From Pelagibacterales bacterium SAG-MED30 (lineage in GTDB: Bacteria; Pseudomonadota; Alphaproteobacteria; Pelagibacterales; Pelagibacteraceae): a DNA stretch of 64,000 bases. The stretch spans positions 37,580 to 101,579 of the forward strand of contig JACWEA010000002.1 of NCBI GenBank assembly GCA_014653775.1. The letters are read 5' to 3'. Position numbers and translations under genes: made by a program. Below the pieces are notes generated by a model. The model did no database searches. It saw only the letters and a list, made by a program, of their open reading frames with translations, and was not told where the DNA came from. Position 1 is the first letter of the stretch. Every line of letters begins with the position of its first letter. Of this stretch, positions 10,982 through 23,009 are shown piece by piece.

Positions 10982-11354
10982 GGAACCTTTATCTCCTCAT
11001 ATTCAAATTTATAGTTGGCATATTTCATCTTTAGTATCCATCTCTCATAGAATAACTGGTATAATTAATATAATTTCAATTACATTAATTTGTTTGTGGG
11101 CTTCATTACTTCTATTTGGGGAAAGCTATTATATAATAATAGATTTATTCTTGAGTTCACTAATAGGTAAATTTATTATTTTAATACTTACTTGGTCTTT
11201 TTCTTTTCAAATTTTGAGCGAAATAAGACACTTGATTATGGATTTTGGTTATGGATTTGAACTTAAAACTACCAAAATAACAGGTTTATTAGTGATATTT
11301 GGATCAATATTTTTAACAGTAGTTTTGTACTTAGTTGGAAAAAATTTTATTTAA
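10971..11354 (+). CDS. sdhC: Succinate dehydrogenase cytochrome b556 subunit (ORF track start 10962)
   Basis: PLSPHIQIYSWHISSLVSISHRITGI signature; TM helices; upstream of sdhDAB. Confidence 0.93.
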   Translation: MKNKEPLSPHIQIYSWHISSLVSISHRITGIINIISITLICLWASLLLFGESYYIIIDLFLSSLIGKFIILILTWSFSFQILSEIRHLIMDFGYGFELKTTKITGLLVIFGSIFLTVVLYLVGKNFI

Positions 11355-11355
11355 A

Positions 11356-11679
11356 ATGATTAATGCAACTAAAAAATGGATTTTTTTAAAAATTAGTGGA
11401 GCAATATTAATTCCCTTGATGGTATGGTTTATTTTAAATTTAATTAAAGTTTATGATCAAGAATATGTAAATGTTGTAAATTTTTTTACAAACTCGTTAT
11501 CTAAGTTTTTATTTAGTATTTTTATTATTGTTGCTTACTTCTTTTCAGCATTGAGTATTAGTGAGGTTTTCGAGGATTATATTAAAAATGCTAAAATCAA
11601 AAATGTCGCAAATAGGCTTTTATACGTTTCAGCAGTGGCAATTCCATTAATTACAATTATATTAATATCTATCTTATGA
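11356..11679 (+). CDS. sdhD: Succinate dehydrogenase membrane anchor subunit (ORF track start 11335 at TTG; ATG 11356 likely)
   Basis: Small TM protein between sdhC and sdhA; SDH-anchor-like hydrophobic pattern. Confidence 0.85.
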   Translation: MINATKKWIFLKISGAILIPLMVWFILNLIKVYDQEYVNVVNFFTNSLSKFLFSIFIIVAYFFSALSISEVFEDYIKNAKIKNVANRLLYVSAVAIPLITIILISIL

Positions 11680-13451
11680 ATTCTTACAAAATAATTAATC
11701 ACGAATATGATGTTGTTGTTTTAGGAGCTGGAGGTTCAGGTTTAAGAGCCGCAGTGGGCTTAAGTGAAGCTGGATTAAAAACCGCATGTATTTCAAAAGT
11801 TTTTCCAACTAGAAGCCATACTTCAGCTGCTCAAGGAGGTATTTCGGCGGCGCTTGGTAATATGGGAGAAGATGATTGGCGTTGGCATATGTATGATACA
11901 GTTAAAGGAGCTGATTGGTTAGGTGATCAAGATAGTATCGAATATCTTTGTAAAGAAGCACCGAAAGCAGTGATTGAATTAGAAAAATATGGTGTTCCTT
12001 TTAGTAGAACTGAAGATGGAAAAATTTATCAAAGACCTTTTGGTGGCATGACAAAAAACTATGGTAACGGCACTGTTCAAAGAACTTGTGCAGCCGCAGA
12101 TAGAACAGGTCATGCAATTTTACATACTCTTTACGGACAAGCTTTGAAACATAACACAGAATTTTTTATAGAATACTTTGCACTAGATCTAATTATGAAA
12201 AATGGTGAATGTAAAGGTTTAATAGCATGGAACCTTAATGATGGTACCATTCATAGATTTAGATCTCATATTACGATTATCGCAACTGGTGGATATGGTA
12301 AAATTTATTATTCTGCCACTTCAGCTCATACATGTACTGGTGATGGAAATGCAATGATATTGCGAGCAGGCTTACCTTTGCAAGATATGGAATTTGTTCA
12401 ATTTCATCCAACAGGAATTTATGGACATGGCACTTTAATTTCAGAGGGTGTTAGAGGAGAAGGAGGATATTTAGTCAATTCAAAAGGTGAAAAATTTATG
12501 GAACGTTATGCACCTAAAGCTAAAGATTTAGCATCTCGAGATGTAGTTAGTAGATCTATAGCAGTAGAAATTAATGAAGGTAGAGGAGTTGGAAAAGAAA
12601 AAGATCATGTACATTTACATTTAAGTCACTTAGATTCAAAAGTAATTGAGGAACGACTTCCTGGGATTTCAGAGTCATCAAGATTATTTGCCAATGTTGA
12701 TGTAACTAAAGAACCAATACCAGTTGTTCCAACAGTTCATTATAATATGGGAGGTATACCTACAAATTATAAAGCAGAAGTTTTAACTTTAAATGGTTCA
12801 GAAAAAACAGTTCCTGGATTGATGGCAATTGGTGAGGCTGCTTGTGTTTCAGTACATGGAGCTAATAGGCTAGGATCAAATTCTTTAATTGATTTAGTAG
12901 TTTTTGGAAGAGCAGCAGCAAAACGGGCTTCAGAAATAGTTAAACCTAACATGCCTCATGAAAGTATTGATGAGTCAGAAACTGAAAAATGTCTAGAAAG
13001 ATTTGACAAACTTAGAAATGCTAATGGAGAAAATAGTACTGCAGAGCTTAGAGTAAATATGCAAAAAACTATGCAATCAAAATGTGCAGTATTCAGATCA
13101 GAAAATACTCTTAAAGAAGGAGTTGATGAAATCAGAAAAACTTATGATGGAATGGGATCTTTATCAGTTAAAGATAGATCATTAATTTTTAATACTGATT
13201 TAGTTGAAACTTTAGAATTTGATAATTTGATAAGACAAGCTATTACCACAATAGACTCAGCTTATCATAGAAAAGAAAGCAGGGGAGCACATGCAAGAGA
13301 AGATTTTCCTAAAAGAGATGATGAAAAATATATGAAACATACTCTTTCATGGTTTAATGGAAAAGAAACAAAAATCAATTATAGATCAGTTCATAGAAAC
13401 ACTTTAACTAATGAGGTTCAATACTTTCCACCTCAAGAAAGAGTTTATTAA
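11676..13451 (+). CDS. sdhA: Succinate dehydrogenase flavoprotein subunit
   Basis: [82 protein letters not shown]. Confidence 0.98.
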   Translation: MNSYKIINHEYDVVVLGAGGSGLRAAVGLSEAGLKTACISKVFPTRSHTSAAQGGISAALGNMGEDDWRWHMYDTVKGADWLGDQDSIEYLCKEAPKAVIELEKYGVPFSRTEDGKIYQRPFGGMTKNYGNGTVQRTCAAADRTGHAILHTLYGQALKHNTEFFIEYFALDLIMKNGECKGLIAWNLNDGTIHRFRSHITIIATGGYGKIYYSATSAHTCTGDGNAMILRAGLPLQDMEFVQFHPTGIYGHGTLISEGVRGEGGYLVNSKGEKFMERYAPKAKDLASRDVVSRSIAVEINEGRGVGKEKDHVHLHLSHLDSKVIEERLPGISESSRLFANVDVTKEPIPVVPTVHYNMGGIPTNYKAEVLTLNGSEKTVPGLMAIGEAACVSVHGANRLGSNSLIDLVVFGRAAAKRASEIVKPNMPHESIDESETEKCLERFDKLRNANGENSTAELRVNMQKTMQSKCAVFRSENTLKEGVDEIRKTYDGMGSLSVKDRSLIFNTDLVETLEFDNLIRQAITTIDSAYHRKESRGAHAREDFPKRDDEKYMKHTLSWFNGKETKINYRSVHRNTLTNEVQYFPPQERVY

Positions 13452-14230
13452 TGGTTCAAATAAATTTGCCTGAAAATTCTAGAGTTATAAAAGGCAAATA
13501 TTTTAAAGATAAAACTGGTTCTAAGAATTTAAGAAAGATAAATATTTACAGATGGGATCCTTCTACAAGAGAAAAACCCAGAATTGATACTTATGAAGTA
13601 GATATGGATAATTGTCCTTCTAAAGTGTTAGATATTTTGAATAAGATAAAAAATGAGATAGATCCTACAATAGCTTATAGAAGATCCTGTGCTCATGGAG
13701 TGTGTGGTTCTTGTGCAATGAATATGGGTGGAAAAAATGGATTAGCCTGCACAACTCCTCATGCAGAGATTGATGGTGATATTAATATTTATCCTTTACC
13801 TCATCTTAAAGTTAAAAGAGATTTAATTGGTGATTTAGATGGGCTTTATAAACAATATCAATCAATTGAACCTTGGTTAAAATCAAATTCAAAATCTGAG
13901 TCTAAAGAAATTTTTCAATCAAAAAAAGATAGAGCTAAATTAGATGGAGCATATGAATGTATAATGTGTGCCTGCTGCTCGACATCCTGCCCAAGCTATT
14001 GGTGGAATGGTGATAAATATCTAGGACCAGCTGTTTTATTACAAGCTTATAGATGGATAATAGATAGTAGAGACGAGGAGAGACAAAAAAGACTAAAAAA
14101 AGTTGCGGATGAACTTAAACTTTATAGATGTCATACAATTCTTAACTGTACTAGCGCTTGTCCAAAAGGTTTGAATCCTGCAAAAGCTATAGCGGAAATA
14201 AAAAAAATGTTAGCAACTGCTAACGTTTAA
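13451..14230 (+). CDS. sdhB: Succinate dehydrogenase iron-sulfur subunit
   Basis: [62 protein letters not shown]. Confidence 0.98.
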   Translation: MVQINLPENSRVIKGKYFKDKTGSKNLRKINIYRWDPSTREKPRIDTYEVDMDNCPSKVLDILNKIKNEIDPTIAYRRSCAHGVCGSCAMNMGGKNGLACTTPHAEIDGDINIYPLPHLKVKRDLIGDLDGLYKQYQSIEPWLKSNSKSESKEIFQSKKDRAKLDGAYECIMCACCSTSCPSYWWNGDKYLGPAVLLQAYRWIIDSRDEERQKRLKKVADELKLYRCHTILNCTSACPKGLNPAKAIAEIKKMLATANV

Positions 14231-14253
14231 TCAATAGACTATTGAGATTTTTT
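14231..14253 (+). terminator. Candidate intrinsic terminator between sdhB and mmsA
   Basis: TCAATA-GAC-TATTGA hairpin followed by GATTTTTT. Confidence 0.6.
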
Positions 14254-14272
14254 GATCTAAAAGATCGTATTC

Positions 14273-15766
14273 ATGAGATTAATTGAACATTACGTAGGTG
14301 GAAAAATAATTCCTGGAAATTCAGATAAAAAAGGTAAAGTTTTTAATCCAGCTACTGGTGAACAAGAAAAAGAAGTTAGACTAGCATCTAAGGTTGATCT
14401 AGATCAAGCTGTTATAGTTGCAAAAAAAGCTTTTGAAGAATGGTCACTAAAACCATCAATAGTAAGAGCAAGAGTCATGTTTAAATTCAAAGAATTAATA
14501 GAAAAAAATTCAGATGAACTTACAAAGTTAATAGTTACAGAACATGGAAAAGTTTATGAAGATGCCAAGGGGTCCTTGACGCGAGGCTTAGAAGTTGTTG
14601 AATTTGCTTGTGGTATACCTCACTTGCTTAAAGGTGAATTTTCAGAAAATGTTGGAACTAATGTTGATAGCTGGTCAATGCGTCAACCATTAGGAGTTGT
14701 AGCAGGAATTACACCTTTTAATTTTCCTGCAATGGTGCCTATGTGGATGTTTCCTATAGCAATAGCATGTGGAAATACTTTTATATTAAAGCCATCTGAA
14801 AAAGATCCATCGTGTGCAATCAAATTAGCAGAATTGTTAAAAGAGGCAGGTCTTCCAGATGGCGTTTTTAATATTGTAAATGGAGACAAAGAGGCTGTGG
14901 ATGCTATCTTGACAAACAAAGATGTTAAGGCAGTAAGTTTTGTAGGCTCAACACCCATAGCAAAATATATTTATGAGAATTCTGCAAAAAATGAAAAAAG
15001 AGTTCAGGCACTCGGTGGTGCCAAAAATCATTTAGTTGTTATGCCTGATTGTGATTTAGATGGTGCAGTTAATGGTTTAATGGGGGCAGCATATGGTTCT
15101 GCAGGTGAAAGATGTATGGCTCAATCAGTTGCTGTGGCTGTTGGAGATATAGGAGACGAGCTAGTATCAAGATTATCAAAAAAAGTAGAAACGTTAAAAG
15201 TTGGTCCAGGAATGGACAAAAGCTCCGAAATGGGACCTTTGGTTACCAGACAGCATCTAGAAAAAGTAAAAGGATACGTTGATTTAGGTGTAAAAGAAGG
15301 TGCTAGACTGATTGTAGATGGTAGAGATTTGAAATTGCAAGGTTATGAAAATGGTTTTTATATAGGGGGCTGTTTGTTTGATCATGTAAAAAAGGAAATG
15401 AGAATATATAAAGAAGAAATATTTGGACCAGTTTTATCTGTAGTAAGAGTAAAAACTTTTGAAGAAGCAGCAAAACTTATTAATGATCATGAATATGGAA
15501 ATGGAGTTAGTATCTATACTAGAGATGGTGATGTAGGAAGAACCTTTGCTAGCAAGATACAAGTTGGAATGGTTGGCATTAACGTTCCTATTCCAGTTCC
15601 AATGGCTTTTCATAGTTTTGGTGGTTGGAAACGATCTTTATTTGGAGATAGTGCGATGCATGGTATGGAAGGTGTAAAGTTCTACACAAAACTTAAAACA
15701 ATAACTTCAAGATGGCCTTCTGGAATTAGATCAAATGCTGAGTTCGTTATGCCAACAATGAAATAG
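14273..15766 (+). CDS. mmsA: Methylmalonate-semialdehyde dehydrogenase (CoA-acylating)
   Basis: GVVAGITPFNFPAMVPMWMFPIAIACGNTFILKPSEKDP, ALGGAKNHLVVMPD, AYGSAGERCMAQSVAVAVG, FHSFGGWKRSLFGD. Confidence 0.93.
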   Translation: MRLIEHYVGGKIIPGNSDKKGKVFNPATGEQEKEVRLASKVDLDQAVIVAKKAFEEWSLKPSIVRARVMFKFKELIEKNSDELTKLIVTEHGKVYEDAKGSLTRGLEVVEFACGIPHLLKGEFSENVGTNVDSWSMRQPLGVVAGITPFNFPAMVPMWMFPIAIACGNTFILKPSEKDPSCAIKLAELLKEAGLPDGVFNIVNGDKEAVDAILTNKDVKAVSFVGSTPIAKYIYENSAKNEKRVQALGGAKNHLVVMPDCDLDGAVNGLMGAAYGSAGERCMAQSVAVAVGDIGDELVSRLSKKVETLKVGPGMDKSSEMGPLVTRQHLEKVKGYVDLGVKEGARLIVDGRDLKLQGYENGFYIGGCLFDHVKKEMRIYKEEIFGPVLSVVRVKTFEEAAKLINDHEYGNGVSIYTRDGDVGRTFASKIQVGMVGINVPIPVPMAFHSFGGWKRSLFGDSAMHGMEGVKFYTKLKTITSRWPSGIRSNAEFVMPTMK

Positions 15767-15778
15767 GGAAAAATATTA

Positions 15779-16741
15779 ATGAGCAAAATATCTTTAATTG
15801 GTGCTGGTCAAATAGGAGGAACCCTTGCTCATATTATTGGTACAAAAGAACTTGTAGATGAAGTTGTTCTTTTTGATGTTGCAAGTGGAATGGCTAAAGG
15901 TAAAGCTCTAGATATTGCCCAATCATCATCGATAGATGGTTTTAATGTAAAATTTTCAGGTACTGATGATTATAAGGATATTAAAGACTCAGATGTAATT
16001 ATTATTACTGCCGGGGTTCCAAGAAAACCTGGAATGAGTAGAGATGATCTTCTCGGTATAAATTTGAAAATTATTAAACAAGTTTCTGCAGGAATTAAAC
16101 AGAACGCACCTAACGCTTTTGTAATTTGTATTACAAATCCTTTAGATGTAATGGTTATGGCATTTCAAAAATTTTCAGGATTATCATCTAACAAGGTTGT
16201 TGGAATGGCTGGAATTTTAGATAGTTCAAGATTTAAATTGTTTTTATCTTTAGAACTTAATGTTCCTGTAAAAGAAATAGATGCAATGGTAATGGGTGGA
16301 CATGGAGATACTATGGTACCAATGCCTAGATTTACGAAAGTTTCAGGAAAACCTTTGCTTGATTTAGTAAAAGAGGGAAAAATTTCTCAAGAAAGACTGG
16401 AAGAAATAAATCAAAGAACTAGAGATGGTGGAGCTGAGATAGTTAAATATCTTGAAAAAGGATCTGCATTTTATGCACCTGCAGCATCAGGAGTTGAGAT
16501 GGCAGAAGCATACTTAAAGGATGAGAAAAAATTTCTACCATGTGCTGTTCAATTAAATGGAGAGTATGGTGTGAATAATATTTATGCAGGTGTTCCAGTG
16601 ATTATTGGAAAAGATGGTGTGGAAAAAATCGAGCAAATTGATTTAGATGCTAAAGAAAAAAAAGAATTTATGCATTCTATTGATGCAGTTAAGGCTCTTT
16701 GGGAGGTGGCATCTAAAATAGATCCTGATCTTTCTAAGTAA
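15779..16741 (+). CDS. mdh: Malate dehydrogenase
   Basis: [61 protein letters not shown]. Confidence 0.97.
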   Translation: MSKISLIGAGQIGGTLAHIIGTKELVDEVVLFDVASGMAKGKALDIAQSSSIDGFNVKFSGTDDYKDIKDSDVIIITAGVPRKPGMSRDDLLGINLKIIKQVSAGIKQNAPNAFVICITNPLDVMVMAFQKFSGLSSNKVVGMAGILDSSRFKLFLSLELNVPVKEIDAMVMGGHGDTMVPMPRFTKVSGKPLLDLVKEGKISQERLEEINQRTRDGGAEIVKYLEKGSAFYAPAASGVEMAEAYLKDEKKFLPCAVQLNGEYGVNNIYAGVPVIIGKDGVEKIEQIDLDAKEKKEFMHSIDAVKALWEVASKIDPDLSK

Positions 16742-16743
16742 TA

Positions 16744-17904
16744 ATGAACATTCACGAATATCAAGCTAAACAAATTTTAAAGAAATATGGAGCAACTGTT
16801 CCAGAGGGCGTATTTGCTATCACTGTTGATGAATTAGTAGAAAAAGCAAAATCATTAAATACAAAAAAATATGTTCTTAAAGCCCAAATCCATGCAGGTG
16901 GAAGAGGTAAAGCAGGAGGAGTAAAAATATTAAACACTATTGAAGAGTTAAGTGAGGCAGCAAAAGAGATGATGGGAAAAACTTTGGTTACTCATCAAAC
17001 AGGTCCTGAAGGACGAGAAGTAAAAAGGTTATACGTTGAAGAGTCATCAAACATAGATAAAGAGTTTTATTTATCTTGTTTAGTTGATAGAGCTAGTTCT
17101 AAAATAGCATTCATATCTAGCGACCAAGGTGGAATGGATATTGAAGAAGTAGCAAATAGTTCACCTGAAAAAATCAATACAACGAAAGTCGATATAAATA
17201 ATGAAGTTTCAGACAAAGATTGTGAAGAGATAATTAAAATCTTTAGCTTAAGTGGTAGCACAAAAACACAAGCAATTGCTTTAATAAAGTCAATTTATAA
17301 TATGTTTATAAGCACAGACGCAAATATGATTGAGGTCAATCCATTAATCTTGACTAAGGAAGAAAAAATAATTTGTTTAGATGCAAAAGTAAATTTTGAC
17401 TCTAACGCTTTATTTAGACATCCTGAAATTGTTGGGTTAAGAGATTTAAATGAAGAAGATCCAACAGAAATAGAAGCAAGCAAACATGATCTTGCTTACA
17501 TAAAATTGGATGGGAGTATTGGTTGTATGGTTAATGGAGCAGGATTGGCTATGGCAACTATGGACATAATTAAATTATATGGAAAAGAGCCAGCTAATTT
17601 TTTAGATGTTGGTGGTGGTGCTTCAAAAGAAAAAGTTTCAGCAGCTTTAAAGATAATTCTCTCAGATAAAAATGTTAAAGGAATTCTAGTTAATATTTTT
17701 GGAGGAATAATGAGATGTGATGTTCTTGCTCAAGGAGTGGTAGATGCAGCCAAAGAAATAAATATTAGTGTTCCATTAGTTGTTAGACTTGCAGGTACTA
17801 ATTTTAAAGAGGGAAAAAAGATATTGGATAATTCAGGATTAAAACTAATTTCTGCTGAAAATTTAGATGATGCAGCAAAAAAAATTGTAGAGGCAATTAA
17901 ATAA
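16744..17904 (+). CDS. sucC: Succinyl-CoA ligase (ADP-forming) subunit beta
   Basis: [50 protein letters not shown]. Confidence 0.98.
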   Translation: MNIHEYQAKQILKKYGATVPEGVFAITVDELVEKAKSLNTKKYVLKAQIHAGGRGKAGGVKILNTIEELSEAAKEMMGKTLVTHQTGPEGREVKRLYVEESSNIDKEFYLSCLVDRASSKIAFISSDQGGMDIEEVANSSPEKINTTKVDINNEVSDKDCEEIIKIFSLSGSTKTQAIALIKSIYNMFISTDANMIEVNPLILTKEEKIICLDAKVNFDSNALFRHPEIVGLRDLNEEDPTEIEASKHDLAYIKLDGSIGCMVNGAGLAMATMDIIKLYGKEPANFLDVGGGASKEKVSAALKIILSDKNVKGILVNIFGGIMRCDVLAQGVVDAAKEINISVPLVVRLAGTNFKEGKKILDNSGLKLISAENLDDAAKKIVEAIK

Positions 17905-17905
17905 C

Positions 17906-18781
17906 ATGTCTGTTTTAGTTAATAAAAATACAAAAGTAATCTGCCAAGGTTTCACAGGATCGCATGGCACTTTTCATTCTGAACAATCAATTAAATATGG
18001 AACTAATTTAGTTGGAGGTGTTACTCCTAAAAAAGGCGGTCAAAAACATTTAGCTAGACCCGTTTTTAATAGTGTTTTAGAAGCTAAAAATGAAGTTGGA
18101 GCAGATGCGTCTATGATTTATGTGCCAGCAAAATTTGCAGCCGCAGCTATTATGGAAGCTATTGATGCGTCAATAGAATTAATTGTTTGTATTACTGAAG
18201 GTATACCAGTTCAGGATATGCTTAAAGTAAGACAAAAATTAAATGGTTCAAAAAGTAGATTGATTGGACCAAATTGCCCAGGAATAATTACGCCAAATGA
18301 ATGTAAAATTGGAATTATGCCAGGAAATATTCATAAAAAAGGATCAGTTGGGATAGTATCAAGATCTGGAACCCTAACATATGAGGCGGTGGCGCAAACA
18401 ACCGAGAATGGTTTAGGTCAATCAACTTGTATTGGCATCGGAGGTGATCCAATTAATGGAACAAACTTTATTGATTGCTTAGATTTATTTTTAAATGATG
18501 ATGAAACAGAATCTATTTTAATCATAGGTGAAATCGGGGGTACAGCAGAAGAAGAGGCAGCAGAATTTATCAAAAATTATAAAATAAAAAAACCTATAGT
18601 TGGATTTATAGCAGGTGTAACAGCTCCTCCTGGGAGAAGAATGGGACATGCAGGGGCAATTATTGCTGGAGGAAAAGGTGGCGCCCAAGATAAAATTAAA
18701 AAAATGGAAGATTGCGGCATTACAATTGCTAACTCACCTTCTCAAATGGGAAAAACTCTTTTAGATAAATTGTCTAATTGA
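17906..18781 (+). CDS. sucD: Succinyl-CoA ligase subunit alpha
   Basis: [61 protein letters not shown]. Confidence 0.98.
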   Translation: MSVLVNKNTKVICQGFTGSHGTFHSEQSIKYGTNLVGGVTPKKGGQKHLARPVFNSVLEAKNEVGADASMIYVPAKFAAAAIMEAIDASIELIVCITEGIPVQDMLKVRQKLNGSKSRLIGPNCPGIITPNECKIGIMPGNIHKKGSVGIVSRSGTLTYEAVAQTTENGLGQSTCIGIGGDPINGTNFIDCLDLFLNDDETESILIIGEIGGTAEEEAAEFIKNYKIKKPIVGFIAGVTAPPGRRMGHAGAIIAGGKGGAQDKIKKMEDCGITIANSPSQMGKTLLDKLSN

Positions 18782-18813
18782 AAAATTCTTCTCTAGGTTT
18801 ATATTAAAAAAAA

Positions 18814-21690
18814 ATGTCTTCTTCTAAAAATTTAGATTTTGAAAAAACAGAATTTCTAACTAAATCTAATAGTGCTTTTATTGAGCAAATGTATTTACAG
18901 TATGTAAACAAAGATTCTAATTTACCTGAAAGTTGGAAAAATTATTTTGATGAAATTGGAGATGAAGTTGACATTATTATAAAAGAATTAAACGGACCAT
19001 CATGGAGGCCAAAAAAAATTAAAATTTCTGTAAAAGATGTTCAAGTAAAATCTGATAAAGTAATAGAGACAAATGATTTAGAAATAATTAAATCTAATGC
19101 AAACTCAATTAAGGCAGTAGCTATGATAAGATCTTATAGACAAAGAGGTCATCTAATAGCGAAACTTGATCCTTTAGGCATGATGAAATCTGAATATTTA
19201 GATGAGTTGCATCCAGAATCCTATGGATTTAAAAAAGATGATTATAACAAAAAAATTTTTTTAGACGGCGTAATTAATAAAAAATTTTCTAATATCAAAA
19301 TGATTTTAGAATTTTTAAGAGATAGATATTGTGGATCTCTTGGATATGAGTATATGCATATAGCTAATCCAACAGAAAGAAAGTGGTTTAGAGATAGAGT
19401 TGAAAAATCTAATGATTTTAGTTTTACTCAAAATGGCAGGAAAGCAATTTTAAATAAATTAATTCAAGCTGAGGGATATGAAAAGTTTTTACATACTAAA
19501 TATGTTGGCACTAAAAGATTCGGTCTTGATGGTGCTGAAAGTTTAATTCCTGCGTTAGAACAAATTATTAAAATAGGAGGACAATCTCAAGTTAAAGAAG
19601 TTAAAATTGGAATGTCTCACAGAGGAAGACTTAATGTTTTGGCTAATGTATTACAAAAATCTTATAAAAGAATCTTTAACGAATTTGCAGAAGAAATCAG
19701 TTCATCAGAAGATGGTGCCGGAGACGTAAAATATCATTTAGGAGCATCATCCGATAGAGAATTTGATGGGAATTCAGTTCATGTTAGTTTGACTGACAAC
19801 CCATCTCATTTAGAAGCAGTCAATCCAGTTGTGTTAGGACAAACAAGAGCTAAACAATATTTTCATAAAGACAAACAGAGAAAGAAAGTAATACCAATTT
19901 TAATTCATGGGGATGCTGCTTTTGCAGGTCAAGGAGTTGTAGCTGAATGTTTTGCGATGTCAGGATTACCAGGGCATAATACTGGCGGAACAATTCATAT
20001 TATAATTAATAATCAAATTGGTTTTACAACTAGCCCAAGATTTGCAAGATCATCTCCTTATCCTTCTGATATTGCTAAAATGGTAGAAGCTCCAATAATT
20101 CATGTTAATGGTGATGATCCTGAAGCTGTTGTTTATGCAGCAAGAATTGCTACAGATTTTAGATTAAAATTTAATAGAGACGTAGTTATAGACTTAATTT
20201 GCTATAGAAGATTTGGTCATAATGAAGGTGATGAACCTTCATTTACACAACCGTTGATGTATAAAAAAATTAGATCTCACCCTTCTCCTGTTAAAGTATA
20301 TGGAGAAAGATTAATTAATAATAATACAATTTCTAGGGATTTTTTAGATGAGTCTATAAAGAAATTCAAAAATTTACTTGATGACCAGTTTAAAACTGCA
20401 AAAGATTATAAACCAAAAATAGAGTGGTTTGAAGGAACTTGGTCTAGATATAAACCTGAGAAAGGAAAAGATAAAAGAGGTGTAACAGGAGCAGATACAA
20501 AAAAATTATTAGATATTTCTAATAGAATAAATACGATTCCAAAAGAAATAAACATTCACAAAACTATCTCAAAAATCTTAGAAAATAGAAAAATTAAAGT
20601 TAAAAATGGATTAGGAATTGATTGGTCTACTGCAGAGTCGTTAGCTTTTGGTTCACTTTTAGAGGAAGGATATCCTGTAAGACTAGTTGGTCAAGATTCT
20701 GGAAGAGGAACTTTTAGTCAAAGACATTCAGTTTTAAGAAATCAATTAGATAATTCGAGATACATACCTTTAAATAATATCTCAAAAAAACAAAAAAACT
20801 TTGAAGTAGTAGATAGTTTCTTGTCTGAGTTAGCTGTATTAGGATTTGAGTATGGATATAGTTTAGTGGAACCAAATACTTTAACATTATGGGAAGCTCA
20901 ATTTGGAGATTTTGCTAACGGGGCTCAGGTTGTTATAGATCAATTTATAGCTTCAGGTGAAAGAAAATGGTCAAGAGCTTCAGGATTAGTTATGTTATTA
21001 CCTCATGGATATGAAGGTCAAGGACCTGAACATTCTTCAGCAAGATTAGAAAGGTTTTTACAATTATGTTCAAATGATAATATGCAAGTTATGAACTGTA
21101 CAACTCCAGCTAACTATTTTCATGCACTCAGAAGACAAATGCATAGAGACTTTAGAAAACCATTAATAATAATGACACCAAAATCTTTATTAAGACATAA
21201 ATATTGTGTTTCTAATTTAAAAGATTTTAGCAAAAAGAATTCATTCCATAGAGTTTTATGGGATCACGCCATTGATCCACAAAGTGAAGGCTTTATTAAA
21301 TTGAAAAAACCAGAAAAAATCAAAAAAGTAATTTTATGTTCAGGAAAAGTTTATTTTGATTTATTAGAAGCAAGAGAAAAATTGAAAGTAGAAGATATTA
21401 TTTTATATAGAATTGAACAGCTATATCCATTCCCAGCTAAAGCATTGGTTAAAGAGCTAAAACCTTATGCTAAAAATGCTACATTTCATTGGTGTCAAGA
21501 AGAACCAAAGAATATGGGAGCTTGGTTTTCAGTCAGAGATTATATGCAATGGACATTAGATAATATTAAGGCTAAAAATAATCAAATTTCTTATATAGGA
21601 AGAAGTCCAGACGCAACACCTGCTACAGGATTTGCCAAAAGACATATTTTTCAACAAAAGGAAATTATTAATAAGGTATTTAAAAAATAA
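18814..21690 (+). CDS. sucA: 2-oxoglutarate dehydrogenase E1 component
   Basis: 958 aa; [74 protein letters not shown]. Confidence 0.98.
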   Translation: MSSSKNLDFEKTEFLTKSNSAFIEQMYLQYVNKDSNLPESWKNYFDEIGDEVDIIIKELNGPSWRPKKIKISVKDVQVKSDKVIETNDLEIIKSNANSIKAVAMIRSYRQRGHLIAKLDPLGMMKSEYLDELHPESYGFKKDDYNKKIFLDGVINKKFSNIKMILEFLRDRYCGSLGYEYMHIANPTERKWFRDRVEKSNDFSFTQNGRKAILNKLIQAEGYEKFLHTKYVGTKRFGLDGAESLIPALEQIIKIGGQSQVKEVKIGMSHRGRLNVLANVLQKSYKRIFNEFAEEISSSEDGAGDVKYHLGASSDREFDGNSVHVSLTDNPSHLEAVNPVVLGQTRAKQYFHKDKQRKKVIPILIHGDAAFAGQGVVAECFAMSGLPGHNTGGTIHIIINNQIGFTTSPRFARSSPYPSDIAKMVEAPIIHVNGDDPEAVVYAARIATDFRLKFNRDVVIDLICYRRFGHNEGDEPSFTQPLMYKKIRSHPSPVKVYGERLINNNTISRDFLDESIKKFKNLLDDQFKTAKDYKPKIEWFEGTWSRYKPEKGKDKRGVTGADTKKLLDISNRINTIPKEINIHKTISKILENRKIKVKNGLGIDWSTAESLAFGSLLEEGYPVRLVGQDSGRGTFSQRHSVLRNQLDNSRYIPLNNISKKQKNFEVVDSFLSELAVLGFEYGYSLVEPNTLTLWEAQFGDFANGAQVVIDQFIASGERKWSRASGLVMLLPHGYEGQGPEHSSARLERFLQLCSNDNMQVMNCTTPANYFHALRRQMHRDFRKPLIIMTPKSLLRHKYCVSNLKDFSKKNSFHRVLWDHAIDPQSEGFIKLKKPEKIKKVILCSGKVYFDLLEAREKLKVEDIILYRIEQLYPFPAKALVKELKPYAKNATFHWCQEEPKNMGAWFSVRDYMQWTLDNIKAKNNQISYIGRSPDATPATGFAKRHIFQQKEIINKVFKK

Positions 21691-21692
21691 TA

Positions 21693-23009
21693 ATGAGTGA
21701 AAAAATTCTAGTTCCAACTCTTGGAGAAAGTATAACTGAAGCAACAGTTTCAAAATGGTTAAAAAATAAAGGTGATAAAGTTGAAGCGGATGAACCTGTA
21801 GTTGAGTTGGAAACTGATAAAGTAAACCTGGAAGTTCCTTCACCAGTAAGTGGGATTTTAACAGAAATCAATTCTAAAGATGGAGAAGTAGTAGAAGTAG
21901 GAGCATTATTGGGAAAAGTATTAGAAAAAGCCTCAGAAAGATTAAATAAAATTGAGATAAAAAAAGTTGGATCTAAAAGTTTAAAAGAGAACAATATTGT
22001 TAACTTAGAAGTCTCCTCAAAAAAACCAAAAGTTTTCAATGATAAAAATGATCAAGAAGAAAAACCACTTGCTTTAATCGATGAGGATGAAGCACCATTT
22101 GTTTTAACTGATGAAGTTAATGAAGAAAAAACTTTAGATTTAAAACCCGAAGAACAAACCTTGCCTCCTTCAGTTAGAAAAATTGTATCAGAAAATAAAA
22201 TAGATATTAGCTCGATTAAAGGTACAGGAAAAGATGGGAGAATTTTAAAAGGAGATTTAATTGGTTTAATGGGTGTTCAACCACAATCTTCGGAAAGAAA
22301 AATTAAGTTTGGTCAAGAGGAAAGAATTAAAATGACCAGATTGAGATTAACTATAGCTAAGCGATTAAAACAAGCCCAAGATAATGCCGCATTATTAACA
22401 ACATTTAATGAAGTTGATATGTCGAATGTGATGAAGATGAGAAAAGAAAATCAAGAAGATTTTCAGAGTAGATATGAAATAAAATTGGGTTTCATGTCTT
22501 TTTTTGTTAAAGCATGCGTATTAGCTTTAAAGTCATTTCCTGCTGTAAATGCAGAAATAGATGGGGAACATATAGTTTATAAAAATTATTACAATATAAG
22601 TTTTGCTGTAGGAACTGATAAGGGATTAGTAGTTCCAGTTATAAAAAATGCAGATGAACTATCATTTGCTGATATTGAAAAAAATATTAAAGAAATTTCA
22701 GAAAAAGCAAAAGATGGAAAATTATCTATTGAGGATCTTCAAGGTGGAACTTTTACAATTAGTAATGGAGGTGTTTATGGATCTATGCTTTCTACACCTA
22801 TTTTAAATTTACCTCAATCAGGTATTTTAGGTATGCATAATATTATAGAAAGACCAGTTGTAGTAGATGGTGATATTATAATAAGACCAATTATGTATCT
22901 TGCATTTTCATATGATCATAGAATTATAGATGGGAAAGAGTCAGTATCATTTTTAAAGATGATAAAAGAAAACATAGAAGATCCTAGAAGGTTGTTTTTA
23001 GATATTTAA
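21693..23009 (+). CDS. sucB: 2-oxoglutarate dehydrogenase E2 (dihydrolipoyl succinyltransferase)
   Basis: [51 protein letters not shown] lipoyl domain; [29 protein letters not shown]. Confidence 0.97.
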   Translation: MSEKILVPTLGESITEATVSKWLKNKGDKVEADEPVVELETDKVNLEVPSPVSGILTEINSKDGEVVEVGALLGKVLEKASERLNKIEIKKVGSKSLKENNIVNLEVSSKKPKVFNDKNDQEEKPLALIDEDEAPFVLTDEVNEEKTLDLKPEEQTLPPSVRKIVSENKIDISSIKGTGKDGRILKGDLIGLMGVQPQSSERKIKFGQEERIKMTRLRLTIAKRLKQAQDNAALLTTFNEVDMSNVMKMRKENQEDFQSRYEIKLGFMSFFVKACVLALKSFPAVNAEIDGEHIVYKNYYNISFAVGTDKGLVVPVIKNADELSFADIEKNIKEISEKAKDGKLSIEDLQGGTFTISNGGVYGSMLSTPILNLPQSGILGMHNIIERPVVVDGDIIIRPIMYLAFSYDHRIIDGKESVSFLKMIKENIEDPRRLFLDI

